Assembly (NCBI RefSeq): GCF_009720675.1 | Contig: NZ_WNJO01000007.1 | Location: 1-64,000 of the forward strand | DNA length: 64,000 bases | From: Secundilactobacillus folii | Lineage (GTDB): Bacteria; Bacillota; Bacilli; Lactobacillales; Lactobacillaceae | Direction of reading: 5' to 3' | Shown: positions 24,627-35,479 of the stretch, in pieces | How the letters are laid out: every line of letters starts with the position of its first letter | Numbering within the stretch: the first letter of the stretch is position 1 | Program-made: the position numbers and the translations under genes | Notes under the pieces: model-generated | Seen by the model: only the letters and a program-made list of their open reading frames with translations | What the model was told of the DNA's origin: nothing | Database searches by the model: none

Positions 24627-26003
24627 TTGGCGAAAGCAAAGACTCAGTTTGTTTGTCAGGAGTGCGGTTATCAAGCACCACGTTTTCTAGGTCGTTGCCC
24701 AAACTGCGGCAAGTGGAACACCTTTGTTGAAGAAGTGATTGCACCAGCGACTACTTCAGTTTCAAAGTCCGCTTCGACCCTTGTTGGTGGGGCAGTTACA
24801 AAGCCGGAAAAATTAGCCGCTGTTTCCACAGCGAAAGAACCCCGGATTAAGACTCAGCTTGGTGAATTAAACCGAGTTCTTGGCGGTGGTGTCGTCCCTG
24901 GTTCATTAGTCCTCATTGGCGGTGATCCAGGGATTGGTAAGTCAACTTTGTTGCTTCAGGTTTCTGGTCAGTTGAGCCAAACTGGCGGCACAGTTCTTTA
25001 TGTGTCGGGTGAGGAAAGTGCTAACCAAATTAAGATGCGCGCTAATCGTCTAGGGGTTGCTAGTGATAATTTGTACCTGTACCCTGAAACCGATATGAGC
25101 CGGATCCGAGCGAATATTGATGAGATGAAGCCAGACTACGTGGTGATCGATTCGGTTCAAACCATGTCGGAACCTGAGATTACCTCGGCGATTGGTTCAG
25201 TTTCACAAATTAGACAGGTCACAGCGGAGTTAATGCGGATCGCCAAGTCACAAGGTGTGACGATCTTTGTGGTGGGGCACGTGACGAAGGGCGGGGCAAT
25301 TGCCGGGCCCAAAATTTTGGAACACATGGTGGATACGGTTTTATACTTTGAAGGGGATCTGCACCACACTTACCGGATCTTACGGGCGGTCAAAAACCGG
25401 TTTGGTTCAACCAACGAGCTGGGCATTTTTGAGATGCAGGAGACCGGACTGAAAGAAGTTAAGAACCCCTCTGAGATTTTTCTTGAAGAACGTTTGAAAG
25501 ATGCCACTGGTTCGGCCATCGTGGTTTCCATGGAAGGCACTCGACCAATTCTGGTTGAAATTCAGGCGTTGCTGACGCCATCGGTTTTTGGCAATGCTCA
25601 ACGCACGGCCTCTGGCGTTGACCGGAATCGGGTGTCCTTGATCATGGCCGTTCTAGAGAAGCGGGCGAATTTGATGTTACAAAATCAAGACGCTTATTTG
25701 AAGGCGGCCGGTGGTGTTAAGCTGGACGAACCGGCAATCGACTTAGCATTAGCAATCAGTATTGCCAGTTCCTACCGTGATAAGGGTACTAATCCGAATG
25801 AATGCTACGTTGGTGAAATTGGATTGACGGGCGAAGTCCGGCGGGTCAATCGAATTGAAGACCGGGTCAGTGAGGCTCATAAATTGGGGTTTAAGCGAAT
25901 CTATATCCCGAAAAACAACCTAAAGGACTGGACACCACCAAAGGGGATTCAAGTCATTGGCGTCGCGACAATTGGTGAAGCATTGAAAAAGATTTTAGCA
26001 TAG
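24627..26003 (+). CDS. radA: DNA repair protein RadA
   Basis: A RecA-like ATPase that helps branch migration in recombination. It is 458 residues. The N-terminal zinc finger CQECG ... CPNCG uses C10, C13, C24 and C27. The Walker A motif GDPGIGKST is at 99-107. The RadA-specific KNRFG motif is present (VKNRFGST), and a Lon-like C-terminal domain follows. The start is TTG at 24627 with GGAAGG upstream; the frame is open back to 24582 but lacks a ribosome site there. yacL follows after 19 bases. Confidence 0.95.
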   Translation: MAKAKTQFVCQECGYQAPRFLGRCPNCGKWNTFVEEVIAPATTSVSKSASTLVGGAVTKPEKLAAVSTAKEPRIKTQLGELNRVLGGGVVPGSLVLIGGDPGIGKSTLLLQVSGQLSQTGGTVLYVSGEESANQIKMRANRLGVASDNLYLYPETDMSRIRANIDEMKPDYVVIDSVQTMSEPEITSAIGSVSQIRQVTAELMRIAKSQGVTIFVVGHVTKGGAIAGPKILEHMVDTVLYFEGDLHHTYRILRAVKNRFGSTNELGIFEMQETGLKEVKNPSEIFLEERLKDATGSAIVVSMEGTRPILVEIQALLTPSVFGNAQRTASGVDRNRVSLIMAVLEKRANLMLQNQDAYLKAAGGVKLDEPAIDLALAISIASSYRDKGTNPNECYVGEIGLTGEVRRVNRIEDRVSEAHKLGFKRIYIPKNNLKDWTPPKGIQVIGVATIGEALKKILA

Positions 26004-26022
26004 TGCATTGGAGGTGAAATGA

Positions 26023-27198
26023 GTGAACAAAAAAAGATTAATTATTCAAGCAATATTTGCGTTTATTGGTTTAGGGATCGGTTCTGTTTACCTGCCACTT
26101 CTGTGGGGCGCCGTTGGCCACCCAACACAGACTTGGTTTAATAATGATCTTTCAAACGCTGTAATTGGGGCGCTCGTGTTTTGGCTATTATCCCTTGTTT
26201 TTTCCTCTTTTATCGAGCGTTTGATTAATCGACTTGAAAAATCCCTGACTTCTAAGAGCCCGACATATCTATTATTCGGTACCTTGTCAACGATTATTGG
26301 ACTGGTGTTTGCCATTCTGATTTCAACACCGCTTTACAGACTTAATTCTCGTTTCTTTAGTTCCGTGATACCCATCATTTTGATGATTTTATTTGGATAC
26401 CTTGGTTTTCGTCTTGGAACGACTAGGCGCGAAGAGTGGAATCGGTTATTTTCATTTCGTAGTAACAAGAAGGCCGACGACCACGGTGAAGCGATTATTG
26501 ACCGACCAATCGATGATAATTATCACCACTACAAGATCCTAGATACCAATATTTTAATTGATGGCCGGATTTATGACTTAGTCAAAACGGGCTTTATTGA
26601 AGGGACGCTGCTAGTGCCAAACTTTGTGCTGTATGAATTACAGTACATTGCAGATTCCAGCGATAGTATCAAACGAGTTCGGGGACGTCGTGGACTCGAC
26701 ATTTTAAATAAGTTGCGTGAGGAAAACATCATTCCTGTTGAGATGTACGAGGGTGACTACGACGATATTTCGGAAGTTGACAGTAAGTTGATTCGGTTAG
26801 CCAAAGAAGTTAATGGCGTGATCGTCACCAATGATTACAACCTGAATAAAGTGATTGAATTTCAAAAGGTTCAGGTGCTTAATATCAACGCTCTAGCTAA
26901 CGCTTTGAAGCCGCGAGTAATTCCTGGTGAACACCTTGATGTGATGGTAGTCAAGAATGGAACGGAACGGCAGCAAGGGGTTGCTTATCTGGATGATGGC
27001 ACCATGGTGGTTGTTGAAGACGGGCGCTTCTATTTAAATGAGCATTTGGATGTGATCGTGACTTCGGCGATCCAAACTGATGCCGGCCGAATGATTTTTG
27101 CAAAACCAGCGCATTCCACTCACGAGATCAAAGAAGAAACTGATGCTCAAAAGAACGGTGGCAACAAACAAAAAAACAATAAGAAACGAGCGAACTAA
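26023..27198 (+). CDS. yacL: Membrane PIN/TRAM-domain protein YacL
   Basis: A 391-residue protein with four N-terminal membrane helices (about 5-130), then a PIN nuclease-like domain (KILDTNILIDGRIYDLV ... VIVTNDYNLNKV) and a C-terminal TRAM domain. The PIN acidic residues (Asp of LDTN, Asp of TNDYN) are intact, so RNase activity is plausible, but the role is not established. The tail is Lys/Asn-rich. The GTG start is 9 bases after GGAGG. It lies between radA and gltX, as in many Firmicutes. Confidence 0.9.
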   Translation: MNKKRLIIQAIFAFIGLGIGSVYLPLLWGAVGHPTQTWFNNDLSNAVIGALVFWLLSLVFSSFIERLINRLEKSLTSKSPTYLLFGTLSTIIGLVFAILISTPLYRLNSRFFSSVIPIILMILFGYLGFRLGTTRREEWNRLFSFRSNKKADDHGEAIIDRPIDDNYHHYKILDTNILIDGRIYDLVKTGFIEGTLLVPNFVLYELQYIADSSDSIKRVRGRRGLDILNKLREENIIPVEMYEGDYDDISEVDSKLIRLAKEVNGVIVTNDYNLNKVIEFQKVQVLNINALANALKPRVIPGEHLDVMVVKNGTERQQGVAYLDDGTMVVVEDGRFYLNEHLDVIVTSAIQTDAGRMIFAKPAHSTHEIKEETDAQKNGGNKQKNNKKRAN

Positions 27199-27352
27199 CT
27201 TTTCTTTTTGAAGGTTCCATTGTACACTTAAAAGGATATCGATTTCTTTGGACACTGTAAGGGATGTTCATAAATGAGGGATACATCGATTGATGTATCC
27301 CTTCGTTAACGGATGAGTTAATCGAAATATTTTGAAAGAGGCGGAATAGATA

Positions 27353-28843
27353 TTGGCAAATGATTCAATTCGCGTTCGTTATGCACCAAGTCCGACTGGG
27401 CATCTGCATATTGGTAACGCACGGACAGCACTGTTTAACTACTTGTTTGCGCGTCACTACAAGGGCAAGTTTATTATTCGAATCGAGGATACTGATACTA
27501 AGCGAAACGTGGCTGACGGCGAGAAGAGCCAGCTTGATAACTTACGTTGGTTAGGACTCGACTGGGATGAAGGACCTGACAAGCCCGGTGACTTTGGCCC
27601 ATACCGTCAGTCAGAACGGTTTGAAATTTACAAACCTTACATCCAGCAACTGCTTGACGAAGGCAAGGCATACAAGTCTTACCGGACTGAAGAGGAACTG
27701 GAAGCTGACCGGGACGCTCAGCGGGCACGTCATGAGATGCCCCACTATGAGTATGAGTACGCTGGTATGACGGATGAAGAACGGGAAGCTAAAATGGTGG
27801 CAGCCGAAGCTAAAGGACTGAAGCCGGTCATTCGTTTCCACGTTCCAGAACACACGACTTATGCTTGGGATGACATGGTCAAGGGCAAAGTCTCATTTGA
27901 TTCGGACACCATTGGTGGTGACTTTGTTATCGTTAAAGCGGATGGTATTCCGACTTATAACTTCGCGGTTGTCTTGGACGACCACCTAATGAAAATCAGT
28001 CATGTCTTTCGTGGTGATGACCACGTTGCCAACACCCCTAAGCAATTGATGATTTATGAAGCTTTCGGCTGGCAGCCACCGAAGTTTGGACACATGAGCC
28101 TGATTATCAGTAAGGATACCGGAAAGAAACTGTCTAAACGCGATGAAACAGTACTCCAGTTCATTGAGCAGTACCGTAAGCTTGGCTACTTACCGGATGC
28201 CTTGTTGAACTTCATTATTCTGTTAGGCTGGTCTCCAGTTGGTGAAGATGAAATCTATTCTTTGAAACAGTTTGTGAAGATGTACGATGAAAAACGGCTG
28301 AGTAAGTCCCCAGCAACCTTCGATAAAAAGAAATTGGAATGGATCAACAACCAGTACGTGAAGTCATCTGATGAAGATGTAGTGGTGGACCTGGCCTTGC
28401 AACAACTGATCGAGGCTGGTAATATTCCAGAAAATCCGGATACTAAAACGGTTGAATGGGCTCGTCAACTGATCAATCTTTACAAACAGCAGATGAGTTA
28501 CATGGCTCAAATCAACGAGATGGCAGACGTCTTCTTTCATGAGCCTAAGGAAGTCACTGGTGATGCCTTAGCCGAAATTTCGAATGACACTGCACCAGTG
28601 GTCTTAAAAGAATTCGCTGCAAGGGTGAAAAAATTACCGATTTTTGATAAGGTTAAGATCTTAGCCACCATCAAAGATATTCAAAAGGATACAGGAATCA
28701 AAGGACGTCAACTTTGGATGCCGATTCGAATTGCGGTTACCCATGAGATGCACGGACCAGAACTTCCTGAATCGATTGAATTGGTTGGTCGTGAAACAAC
28801 TCTGGAACACGTTGCACAGACGTTAGCTCAAATTGACAAATAA
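27353..28843 (+). CDS. gltX: Glutamyl-tRNA synthetase
   Basis: Charges tRNA-Glu, and in bacteria without GlnRS also mischarges tRNA-Gln for later amidation. It is a 496-residue class I enzyme. The HIGH motif is HLHIGNART (N-terminal) and the KMSKS motif is KKLSKRD. The anticodon-binding domain fills the C-terminal third. The start is TTG, with AGAGGCGG upstream. In B. subtilis cysE separates gltX from cysS; here it is absent. Confidence 0.96.
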   Translation: MANDSIRVRYAPSPTGHLHIGNARTALFNYLFARHYKGKFIIRIEDTDTKRNVADGEKSQLDNLRWLGLDWDEGPDKPGDFGPYRQSERFEIYKPYIQQLLDEGKAYKSYRTEEELEADRDAQRARHEMPHYEYEYAGMTDEEREAKMVAAEAKGLKPVIRFHVPEHTTYAWDDMVKGKVSFDSDTIGGDFVIVKADGIPTYNFAVVLDDHLMKISHVFRGDDHVANTPKQLMIYEAFGWQPPKFGHMSLIISKDTGKKLSKRDETVLQFIEQYRKLGYLPDALLNFIILLGWSPVGEDEIYSLKQFVKMYDEKRLSKSPATFDKKKLEWINNQYVKSSDEDVVVDLALQQLIEAGNIPENPDTKTVEWARQLINLYKQQMSYMAQINEMADVFFHEPKEVTGDALAEISNDTAPVVLKEFAARVKKLPIFDKVKILATIKDIQKDTGIKGRQLWMPIRIAVTHEMHGPELPESIELVGRETTLEHVAQTLAQIDK

Positions 28844-28856
28844 ACTGTTTTTTCGT

Positions 28857-28905
28857 AAAGGGACTTGGTTGCAAGTAAAGTTGCATTTGTGACCAGTTCC
28901 TTTTT
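28857..28905 (+). terminator. Terminator of gltX
   Basis: Stem AAAGGGACTTGGT / ACCAGTTCCTTT with one bulge, then T5. A second promoter must therefore drive cysS. Confidence 0.75.
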
Positions 28906-29041
28906 AATGCTTTCAATCGGCTATTTTTAAATGCTTGCCAGTTAATTAGAATAAATAATCATTACGATGCGCTGAATACTGTAAGCTCATAGGTTAATTA
29001 TGCTAAAATATACTTACGATTAATCAGAGAGGAGTTCGCCC

Positions 29042-30466
29042 ATGCTAAAAGTTTTCAACACACTCACACGCCAAAAGGAAGTTTTTACTCCAATTACCTC
29101 GGGAATTGTCAACATGTACGTTTGTGGACCAACTGTCTACAATTACATTCACATTGGTAACGCTCGCAGTGCCATTGCATTTGACACGATTCGCCGTTAC
29201 TTTGAATATAAAGGTTATCACGTTAATTACGTCTCAAATTTTACGGATGTCGACGATAAAATGATCAAGGCTGCTAAAGAGGCCAATACTACCGTACCGA
29301 AGATCGCCGAACGTTTCATCGCTGCCTTCATGGAAGATACGACCGCACTGAATATTGAGCCCGCCACTAAGCACCCGCGAGCGACAGAAAACATCAAGGA
29401 GATTATTTCATTCATTCAGGTTTTGATGAATAAGGGTTACGCGTATGAATCTGAAGGTGACGTGTACTACCGAGCACGCAAATTCGCCAAGTACGGTGAA
29501 CTTTCTCACCAAAATATTGACGATTTGGAAGTTGGTGCGAGTCAGCACGTTGATCCAGAAGAAGTTGACCGTAAGGAAGATCCCGTTGACTTTGCACTTT
29601 GGAAGGCCGCTAAGCCCGGTGAAATCTCCTGGTCGTCACCATGGGGTGAAGGTCGTCCTGGCTGGCACATTGAATGTTCCGTAATGTCGACTAAGTATCT
29701 CGGTGATACCATCGATATTCACGGTGGCGGACAAGATTTAACCTTTCCGCACCATGAAAATGAGATTGCTCAAACCGAAGCCAAGACGGGACAGACGTTT
29801 GCCCATTACTGGCTGCATAATGGGTTTGTCACTGTCGGTGATGATAACGAAAAGATGAGTAAATCATTGGGAAACTTTGTTACGGTTCATGATATTTTGA
29901 AGACGGTTGACCCTCAAGTGCTGCGCTTCTTCATGGCCACTACACAATATCGTCGGCCAATTCAGTACACCCAGGGCAATTTGGATGACGCTGCTAATAA
30001 TTTGAAACGCCTGCAAACCGCATTCAATAATTTAACCTACCGGCTCAAAGATGCTGAGGCGGGCAGTGATCCAAAGATCGAGCAGGAAATTCGGCAGATC
30101 GAGGCCGATTTTGTGGACCAAATGGATGACGATTTTAACGTTCAAAACGGGATTACCCAGGTCTATGAACTGGCTAAACTAGGAAATGTTTATGCTGAAA
30201 GACCAGTGGTTTTTAATGATAGCGTGCAGTTTATCTTAAAGACGCTACAGGAGCTGGTCAGCATTTTTGGCATTGAATTCAAACGGGAAGCACTTAATGA
30301 TGAGGGAATTCAAGCTCTAATTGATGAACGACTCGCTGCACGGAAAGCGCGCAACTTTGAACGCAGTGATGAGATCCGCGAGCAGTTAAAAGCTCAGGGC
30401 ATCATTCTTGAAGACACGCCTCAAGGTACCCGTTGGCATCGAGAAGACGGGAAAGGAACAGTATGA
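29042..30466 (+). CDS. cysS: Cysteinyl-tRNA synthetase
   Basis: Charges tRNA-Cys. It is a 474-residue class I synthetase. [16 protein letters not shown] carries the zinc-binding Cys and the HIGH motif, and EKMSKSLGN is the KMSKS loop. The C-terminal DALR-type helical domain is complete. AGAGGAG precedes the ATG. No T-box leader is visible in the 136 bases upstream. The stop overlaps the mrnC start (ATGA). Confidence 0.96.
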   Translation: MLKVFNTLTRQKEVFTPITSGIVNMYVCGPTVYNYIHIGNARSAIAFDTIRRYFEYKGYHVNYVSNFTDVDDKMIKAAKEANTTVPKIAERFIAAFMEDTTALNIEPATKHPRATENIKEIISFIQVLMNKGYAYESEGDVYYRARKFAKYGELSHQNIDDLEVGASQHVDPEEVDRKEDPVDFALWKAAKPGEISWSSPWGEGRPGWHIECSVMSTKYLGDTIDIHGGGQDLTFPHHENEIAQTEAKTGQTFAHYWLHNGFVTVGDDNEKMSKSLGNFVTVHDILKTVDPQVLRFFMATTQYRRPIQYTQGNLDDAANNLKRLQTAFNNLTYRLKDAEAGSDPKIEQEIRQIEADFVDQMDDDFNVQNGITQVYELAKLGNVYAERPVVFNDSVQFILKTLQELVSIFGIEFKREALNDEGIQALIDERLAARKARNFERSDEIREQLKAQGIILEDTPQGTRWHREDGKGTV

Positions 30467-30885
30467 GTGAATTACAGCAACAGGATTTTCGGCAGTTAAA
30501 TGGCGTTGCACTCGCCTATATGGGAGACGCAGCTTATGAGGTGTTTATTCGGCGCCACTTGATTGAACAGGGTTACACGAAACCTACTAAGTTACATCAC
30601 CAAGCTACAATGTACGTTTCTGCCAAGGCACAAGCAGGTCTAATCGCGTTGATGGAAGCGGACGATTTTCTCACGGAAGAAGAAACCTATTATTTCAAGC
30701 GTGGGCGCAATGCAAAAAGTTATACCCACGCTAAGAATACTAGTGTGATGACCTATCGAATCTCGACTGGGTTCGAAGCCGTTTTTGGGTATTTAACCTT
30801 AAGTGACCAGGATGACCGATTAGCTGAAGTTGCTCACTGGTGCATCGAACAAGTTGAAGCAGGGAGGCTCCCAAATGAAAAATAA
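30463..30885 (+). CDS. mrnC: Mini-ribonuclease 3
   Basis: An RNase III-like enzyme without the dsRNA-binding domain that matures 23S rRNA. It is 140 residues. The nuclease motif is [18 protein letters not shown], with the catalytic acidic residues Asp (GDAAYE) and Glu. The ATG at 30463 overlaps the cysS stop by 4 bases. The end overlaps rlmB by 11 bases, giving a tightly coupled RNA-processing cluster. Confidence 0.93.
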   Translation: MSELQQQDFRQLNGVALAYMGDAAYEVFIRRHLIEQGYTKPTKLHHQATMYVSAKAQAGLIALMEADDFLTEEETYYFKRGRNAKSYTHAKNTSVMTYRISTGFEAVFGYLTLSDQDDRLAEVAHWCIEQVEAGRLPNEK

Positions 30886-31642
30886 TCAGCAAACTTCAGA
30901 TGAAGCTTCGGAGTTTATCTTCGGTCGCCATCCTGCAATGGCAGCACTCAAAAGTGATCAGGAGATCAACAAAGTCTTTATTCAAGATGGTTTAAAAAAC
31001 GACATGATCGGTGAGATTATTAAACTTGCCAAGAAGCGGTCTCTGGTGATTCAAATGGTGCCCAAGTCTAAGCTGGAACGCTTAGTCCCTCATGAAAATC
31101 ATCAGGGCGTTGTTTTAGCGGTTGCCGCTTATGACTACGCCAGTATCGACGACTTATTTAAGCGGGCTGAAGAACGTGATGAGGCGCCATTCTTCTTGAT
31201 TTTAGATAACATTAATGATCCCCACAATTTGGGATCGATCATGCGTACTGCGGATGCCGTTGGGGCCCACGGCATTATTATTCCAAAACGCCGTTCGGTT
31301 GGCTTGACCGGTGTGGTGGCGAAAGCTTCAACGGGCGCCATCGAGCACGTACCGGTTGCTCGTGTGACCAACTTGGTCAACACCGTTAAGGAACTTAAAG
31401 AGCGTGGTCTGTGGATCTTTGGTACGGATATGAACGGGACGGACTACCGGCATTTTGACGCTACGGGATCAGTGGCCATCATCATCGGTAACGAGGGTAA
31501 AGGCATCTCGCCGTTACTAAAAAAGTCGGTGGACGAGATGCTGACGATTCCAATGGTGGGCCACGTTCAAAGCTTAAATGCCAGTGTTGCGGCTAGCTTA
31601 CTGATGTATCAAGCCTTCTCGTCACGGCACCCACTGAACTAA
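30875..31642 (+). CDS. rlmB: 23S rRNA 2'-O-methyltransferase RlmB (TrmH/SpoU family)
   Basis: A SpoU-family methyltransferase that in RlmB modifies G2251 of 23S rRNA. It is 255 residues with an N-terminal substrate-binding domain ([12 protein letters not shown]) and a C-terminal trefoil-knot domain. SPOUT motifs are [34 protein letters not shown] and [14 protein letters not shown]. The ATG at 30875 lies 12 bases after GGGAGG, inside the end of mrnC. Confidence 0.93.
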   Translation: MKNNQQTSDEASEFIFGRHPAMAALKSDQEINKVFIQDGLKNDMIGEIIKLAKKRSLVIQMVPKSKLERLVPHENHQGVVLAVAAYDYASIDDLFKRAEERDEAPFFLILDNINDPHNLGSIMRTADAVGAHGIIIPKRRSVGLTGVVAKASTGAIEHVPVARVTNLVNTVKELKERGLWIFGTDMNGTDYRHFDATGSVAIIIGNEGKGISPLLKKSVDEMLTIPMVGHVQSLNASVAASLLMYQAFSSRHPLN

Positions 31643-31660
31643 ACGAAACGGGTGAGTCCA

Positions 31661-32203
31661 ATGAAAAAAGAAATATTAATTGTAGATGCCTACAATATGA
31701 TTGGTAACTGGCCCGACCTAAACCGGCTTAAGCTGTCCAACCGGCTCGAAGAAGCCCGTGATACCCTTTTAGCCATTTTATCGGAGTACCGGAAATACAT
31801 GAATATTGAAATCATCGTTGTTTTTGACGCAATGTTTGTGCCGGGGATGTCCAAAAAGTATGATCAGTATGGATTGGAAGTTGTCTGGACGGGTCAAGAT
31901 CAGACTGCTGATGAATACATTGAAGCGCTCACGAAAGAAAAGCAGACTCGCTTCACACAGGTTACTGTTGCGACAAGTGACCAAGCAGAGCAGTGGACGG
32001 TCTTTTCGGCTGGTGCTTTACGGATACCTGCTACTGAATTATTGACTAACGTGAACCGAACAAAAAAAGAAGTTCATACACAAGCTGTAAAGTATGCCGA
32101 TTTGGGTAAAGTTCGCCGTTCCCCCTGGAATGACGGCCAATTATCGCAATTGGAGAAGCTCAGAGAGAACTTGGAAGATGAACATCATCCTAATGAGCGC
32201 TGA
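31661..32203 (+). CDS. rae1: NYN-domain endoribonuclease Rae1 (YacP)
   Basis: A 180-residue NYN (PIN-like) nuclease; B. subtilis Rae1 cuts mRNA in the ribosomal A site. The domain begins LIVDAYNMIGNW (catalytic Asp) and continues with VVFDAMFVPG and TVATSDQAEQWTVF. It follows rlmB by 18 bases, the order seen in B. subtilis. An in-frame GTG at 31652 is possible, but the ATG at 31661 fits the family. Confidence 0.9.
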   Translation: MKKEILIVDAYNMIGNWPDLNRLKLSNRLEEARDTLLAILSEYRKYMNIEIIVVFDAMFVPGMSKKYDQYGLEVVWTGQDQTADEYIEALTKEKQTRFTQVTVATSDQAEQWTVFSAGALRIPATELLTNVNRTKKEVHTQAVKYADLGKVRRSPWNDGQLSQLEKLRENLEDEHHPNER

Positions 32204-32405
32204 GATCCACCTAATATTCACGTGAGAAAACAACCATTTAAGCATTTGGTATAGCTTACTAAGAGCCCTTAAACTGGCGGATAGTAACTGTTGAATAAGA
32301 ATTGGTTGGCTCTCACTTTGTACATACCCGTTTTTTGTTTGGTATAGTCCGTCTTTTTTCCTGTTATACTATCGCTCAGATAATAAAATCTGGGAGGAAA
32401 GACAA

Positions 32406-32987
32406 ATGCAATTGCAAGAAAACGCTGACTGGATGTTAGTTGAAATGGCTAGAAATGGAAATGAACATGCCTTGGAGGAACTGTTGAATCGCTACCGCCC
32501 ACTGATTATCAGCATTCAAGAACGCTACTATTTGAAGGGTTTGGAGCTTTCAGAATGGGCTCAGGAATCCATGATCGTGCTGTGGGAAGTGGTTAAACGT
32601 TTTGATACTAGTCGCCAAGAAGCTTTTGGCAGCTATTTCAAGACTGCTTTATTAAATTGCCGGCGAGATATAGTGCGGCGAATTAACGCTCAGAAGCGTA
32701 AGGCAACTGGTCCATTGACTTCGATCGATGCTAATCCGTCTTATTTTGCGGAAACGCTAAAGGACGAAGACCTCTTTTCCTCGGAGCATCTTGTGGTGCA
32801 TCAGCAACGGTTGATGGAGATTATTAAGAAGCACCTTTCAAAAATGGAACGGACGATTTTGCTGGCACAGATGGCAGGGGATTCGGATGAGGAGATTCTC
32901 GAACGACTGCATTTAACCCCGGTCCAGTTTCACAACGCTTACGAACGGATGAAACGCAAGACTCGTGAGCTGATCTGGGAAGAGTAA
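32406..32987 (+). CDS. SigH/ComX-like sigma factor
   Basis: A 193-residue sigma-70-family protein. Region 2 is recognisable (ALEELLNRYRPLIISIQERYYLKGLELSEWAQESMIVLWEVVKRFD), and a C-terminal helix-turn-helix-like region 4 (MERTILLAQMAGDSDEEILERLHLTPVQFHNAYERMK) follows. Its position between rae1 and rpmG is that of sigH in B. subtilis. In lactobacilli the product at this locus controls late competence genes in at least some species. A promoter with -10 TATACT lies about 40 bases upstream and GGGAGG precedes the ATG. Confidence 0.85.
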   Translation: MQLQENADWMLVEMARNGNEHALEELLNRYRPLIISIQERYYLKGLELSEWAQESMIVLWEVVKRFDTSRQEAFGSYFKTALLNCRRDIVRRINAQKRKATGPLTSIDANPSYFAETLKDEDLFSSEHLVVHQQRLMEIIKKHLSKMERTILLAQMAGDSDEEILERLHLTPVQFHNAYERMKRKTRELIWEE

Positions 32988-33047
32988 TCTTGACATCGGC
33001 CTACTGGGAATGCTATGATGGTTTGTACTATTGAGGAGGTGTTGAAC

Positions 33048-33197
33048 GTGGCTCAAAAGAAAGTTGCGTTAGCATGTTCTGTCTGTGGGTCTCGAAACTA
33101 TACGATTGCGGCCAGCCCCAATCGGACAGTTCGACTCGAAGTTAACAAGTATTGTAAGTATTGTGGTAAATATACGTTACATCGGGAGACCCGGTAA
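33048..33197 (+). CDS. rpmG: 50S ribosomal protein L33
   Basis: A small zinc-ribbon ribosomal protein of 49 residues. Both CxxC pairs are present (CSVCG and CKYCG), so this is the zinc-binding (C+) paralogue. The start is GTG at 33048, 6 bases after GAGGAGGTG; earlier in-frame ATGs have no ribosome site. It is followed by secE. Confidence 0.93.
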   Translation: MAQKKVALACSVCGSRNYTIAASPNRTVRLEVNKYCKYCGKYTLHRETR

Positions 33198-33226
33198 TCG
33201 TCGTCATCCCTTGTTAGGAGGAGCTC

Positions 33227-33403
33227 ATGCGGTTTTTTAGGTTCTTAGTTTCAGTAAAGGACGAAATGAAGCAGGTTTCTTGGCCTGATGCTAAGCAAAC
33301 CCGTAAGGATACGACTAGCGTGATCGCTGTGGCGGTCTCAATGGCGATTTTCCTAGGCCTAGTTGATTATCTAATTCAAATAGGATTAAAATTAATGGTC
33401 TAA
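33227..33403 (+). CDS. secE: Preprotein translocase subunit SecE
   Basis: Essential small subunit of the SecYEG channel, 58 residues. The sequence has the SecE pattern VKDEMKQVSWPDAKQTRKDT, an amphipathic helix with the conserved KKVxWP-type motif, followed by one membrane helix (about 33-54). The ATG at 33227 has AGGAGG upstream. It sits between rpmG and nusG as in most Firmicutes. Confidence 0.93.
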   Translation: MRFFRFLVSVKDEMKQVSWPDAKQTRKDTTSVIAVAVSMAIFLGLVDYLIQIGLKLMV

Positions 33404-33424
33404 CACCACTAGACGGTATTTTAT

Positions 33425-33470
33425 GCTATAATGACTTTTGACGAAAACTTCGCGCTGTCGGAGTTTTTTT
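33425..33470 (+). promoter_or_regulatory. Extended -10 followed directly by a terminator, before nusG
   Basis: TGCTATAAT has its TATAAT at about 33427-33432. Twelve bases later a hairpin with arms AAAACTTCG (33444-33452) and CGGAGTTTT (33459-33467) ends in T7. It separates secE from nusG. It may simply end the secE transcript, or attenuate transcription into nusG. Confidence 0.55.
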
Positions 33471-33519
33471 ATTTTGACAAAATTGACATTGGTAGTCCCT
33501 TTAGAAAGGATGGAACAAG

Positions 33520-34068
33520 ATGGTTGAATCAGCCGAGAAGCAATGGTATGTCCTACATACTTATTCTGGTTATGAAAATAAAGTTAAGATGAACCTGGAG
33601 TCACGTGCCCAATCAATGGGCATGCAAGACTACATTTTCCGGGTAGTCGTTCCCGAAGAAGAGGAACGTGAAGTTAAGAACGGTAAGGAAAAGATCAAGA
33701 TGGATAAGACTTTTCCCGGCTACGTTTTGGTGGAAATGGTCATGACCGATGAAGCATGGTACATCGTTCGGAACACGCCTGGGGTTACCGGGTTTATTGG
33801 TTCGCATGGTCAGGGATCAAAACCAACGCCATTGTTGCCCGACGAAGTTGAACTAATTCTGAAACGACTGGGCATGAGCAGTCGGCATGAGGACCTTGAT
33901 GTGGATGTCGATGATACGGTTAAAATCGTCGATGGTGCTTTTTCAGGCCTTGAAGGTAAAGTGACCGAGGTCAACCATGAAAAAGCACTACTGAAGGTTA
34001 ATATTAACATGTTCGGCCGGGAGACCAGCGCCGAACTGAATTTTGATCAAGTTGACCCGGTCGCTTAA
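33520..34068 (+). CDS. nusG: Transcription termination/antitermination factor NusG
   Basis: Binds RNA polymerase and modulates pausing and Rho-dependent events. It is 182 residues: an N-terminal NGN domain (KQWYVLHTYSGYENKVKMNLESRA ... FPGYVLVEM) and a C-terminal KOW domain (DDTVKIVDGAFSGLEGKVTEV). The ATG at 33520 has AGAAAGGA upstream. It heads the path into the L11 operon. Confidence 0.96.
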   Translation: MVESAEKQWYVLHTYSGYENKVKMNLESRAQSMGMQDYIFRVVVPEEEEREVKNGKEKIKMDKTFPGYVLVEMVMTDEAWYIVRNTPGVTGFIGSHGQGSKPTPLLPDEVELILKRLGMSSRHEDLDVDVDDTVKIVDGAFSGLEGKVTEVNHEKALLKVNINMFGRETSAELNFDQVDPVA

Positions 34069-34136
34069 TTTATTTCAACTATTACTTGGCATTTGGCCGT
34101 ATTTGTGGTAGTTTATATGAGTATGTTTTGCATACA

Positions 34137-34178
34137 CGTGTGGGAGGAGAAATCTGCTCTCCATTTACCACAACACGG
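34137..34178 (+). promoter_or_regulatory. Probable L1-binding leader before rplK
   Basis: A hairpin pairs CGTGT (34137-34141) with ACACG (34173-34177) and TGG with CCA, with an asymmetric bulge reading GTGGGAGGAG. GTGGGAG...CCACA is the mRNA mimic of the L1 site on 23S rRNA, used for feedback control of the L11-L1 operon. A second copy precedes rplA. Confidence 0.65.
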
Positions 34179-34198
34179 ACTTCAAGGAGGTATGTCTC

Positions 34199-34624
34199 GT
34201 GGCTAAAAAAGTAGCTAACATTGTTAAATTGCAAATTCCTGCGGGCAAAGCAACACCAGCTCCACCAGTTGGACCAGCTTTGGGCCAAGCCGGAATTAAC
34301 ATCATGGGCTTTACGAAGGATTTCAACGCTCGTACTGCCGATCAAGCTGGAATGATCATTCCAGTTGTTATTACGGTGTATGAGGATCGTTCATTCGACT
34401 TCGTTACCAAGACACCGCCAGCTTCCGTTCTGTTGAAGAAGGCTGCTGGTGTTGAACACGGTTCAGGCGAGCCTAACACGAAGAAGGTTGCTAAGGTAAC
34501 CAAGGATCAAGTGAAGGAAATCGCTCAAACCAAAATGCAAGACCTAAACGCCGCTGACGTTGAAGCAGCTATGCGTATGGTTGAAGGTACTGCTCGTAGC
34601 ATGGGCTTCACTGTAGAAGGTTAA
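34199..34624 (+). CDS. rplK: 50S ribosomal protein L11
   Basis: Forms the stalk base at the GTPase centre of the large subunit. It is 141 residues and begins [37 protein letters not shown], the L11 signature. The start is GTG, with AAGGAGG seven bases upstream. Confidence 0.97.
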   Translation: MAKKVANIVKLQIPAGKATPAPPVGPALGQAGINIMGFTKDFNARTADQAGMIIPVVITVYEDRSFDFVTKTPPASVLLKKAAGVEHGSGEPNTKKVAKVTKDQVKEIAQTKMQDLNAADVEAAMRMVEGTARSMGFTVEG

Positions 34625-34658
34625 TCCCAGCTACTAACACTACGGATACTTTGTGAAA

Positions 34659-34703
34659 GCAAATGTATCAAGTGGGAGGCCAAGCCGTTATAACCACATT
34701 TGC
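34659..34703 (+). promoter_or_regulatory. Probable L1-binding site before rplA
   Basis: GCAAATG (34659-34665) pairs with CATTTGC (34697-34703), and GTGG (34672-34675) with CCAC (34694-34697 region), leaving the GTGGGAGG...ACCACA pattern. It ends next to the rplA ribosome site (AAGGAGG), so L1 bound here would block its own translation. Confidence 0.65.
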
Positions 34704-34720
34704 AAGGAGGAATACACAAG

Positions 34721-35413
34721 ATGGCTCATAAAAGAGGTAAAAAGTATCAAGACGCCGTTAAGCAAGTAGAACAAGATAAGCTCTACAACCTTGACGAAGC
34801 CGTTGATTTAGTTAAGAAAATTGATTTTGCTAAGTTTGATGCAACGGTTGAAATTGCATTTAAACTCAACGTTGATACAAAGCAAGCTGACCAACAACTC
34901 CGGGGCGCAGTTGTTCTGCCAAACGGAACTGGTAAAGAACAGACTGTGATTGTATTTGCCAAGGGTGATAAGGCTAAGGAAGCACAAGCAGCCGGAGCCG
35001 ATTTTGTCGGTGATGATGACTTAGTAGGCAAGATTCAAGACGGCTGGTTGGACTTTGACGTTGCCATTGCAACGCCTGATATGATGGCCCAAGTTGGTCG
35101 TTTAGGCCGGGTCCTTGGTCCTAAGGGCTTAATGCCTAACCCTAAGACGGGAACGGTTACTATGGACGTTACAAAAGCTGTTAGCGATTCTAAGGCTGGT
35201 AAGGTTACTTACCGGACTGATCGTGATGGTAACGTTGCCGTTCCAGTTGGTAAAGTATCATTCGATGCTGACAAGTTGGTTGAAAACTTACGCACGATTG
35301 CGAACGTGGTAGTTTCTGCCCGTCCTGCAGCTGTTAAGGGAACTTACGTACAGCACGTATCGATTGCCTCAACCTTTGGCCCAAGTGTCAATGTTGATGC
35401 AGCTGCCCTTTAA
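34721..35413 (+). CDS. rplA: 50S ribosomal protein L1
   Basis: Builds the L1 stalk and represses its own operon. It is 230 residues. Typical motifs are [27 protein letters not shown] and [22 protein letters not shown]. The ATG at 34721 follows AAGGAGG; an earlier in-frame TTG overlaps that site. Confidence 0.97.
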   Translation: MAHKRGKKYQDAVKQVEQDKLYNLDEAVDLVKKIDFAKFDATVEIAFKLNVDTKQADQQLRGAVVLPNGTGKEQTVIVFAKGDKAKEAQAAGADFVGDDDLVGKIQDGWLDFDVAIATPDMMAQVGRLGRVLGPKGLMPNPKTGTVTMDVTKAVSDSKAGKVTYRTDRDGNVAVPVGKVSFDADKLVENLRTIANVVVSARPAAVKGTYVQHVSIASTFGPSVNVDAAAL

Positions 35414-35479
35414 TTAAATTAGAAAATCCCGTGTTGACTTTTGATAGTGTATTCGGTATGCTTGATGAGTTGATATTGT

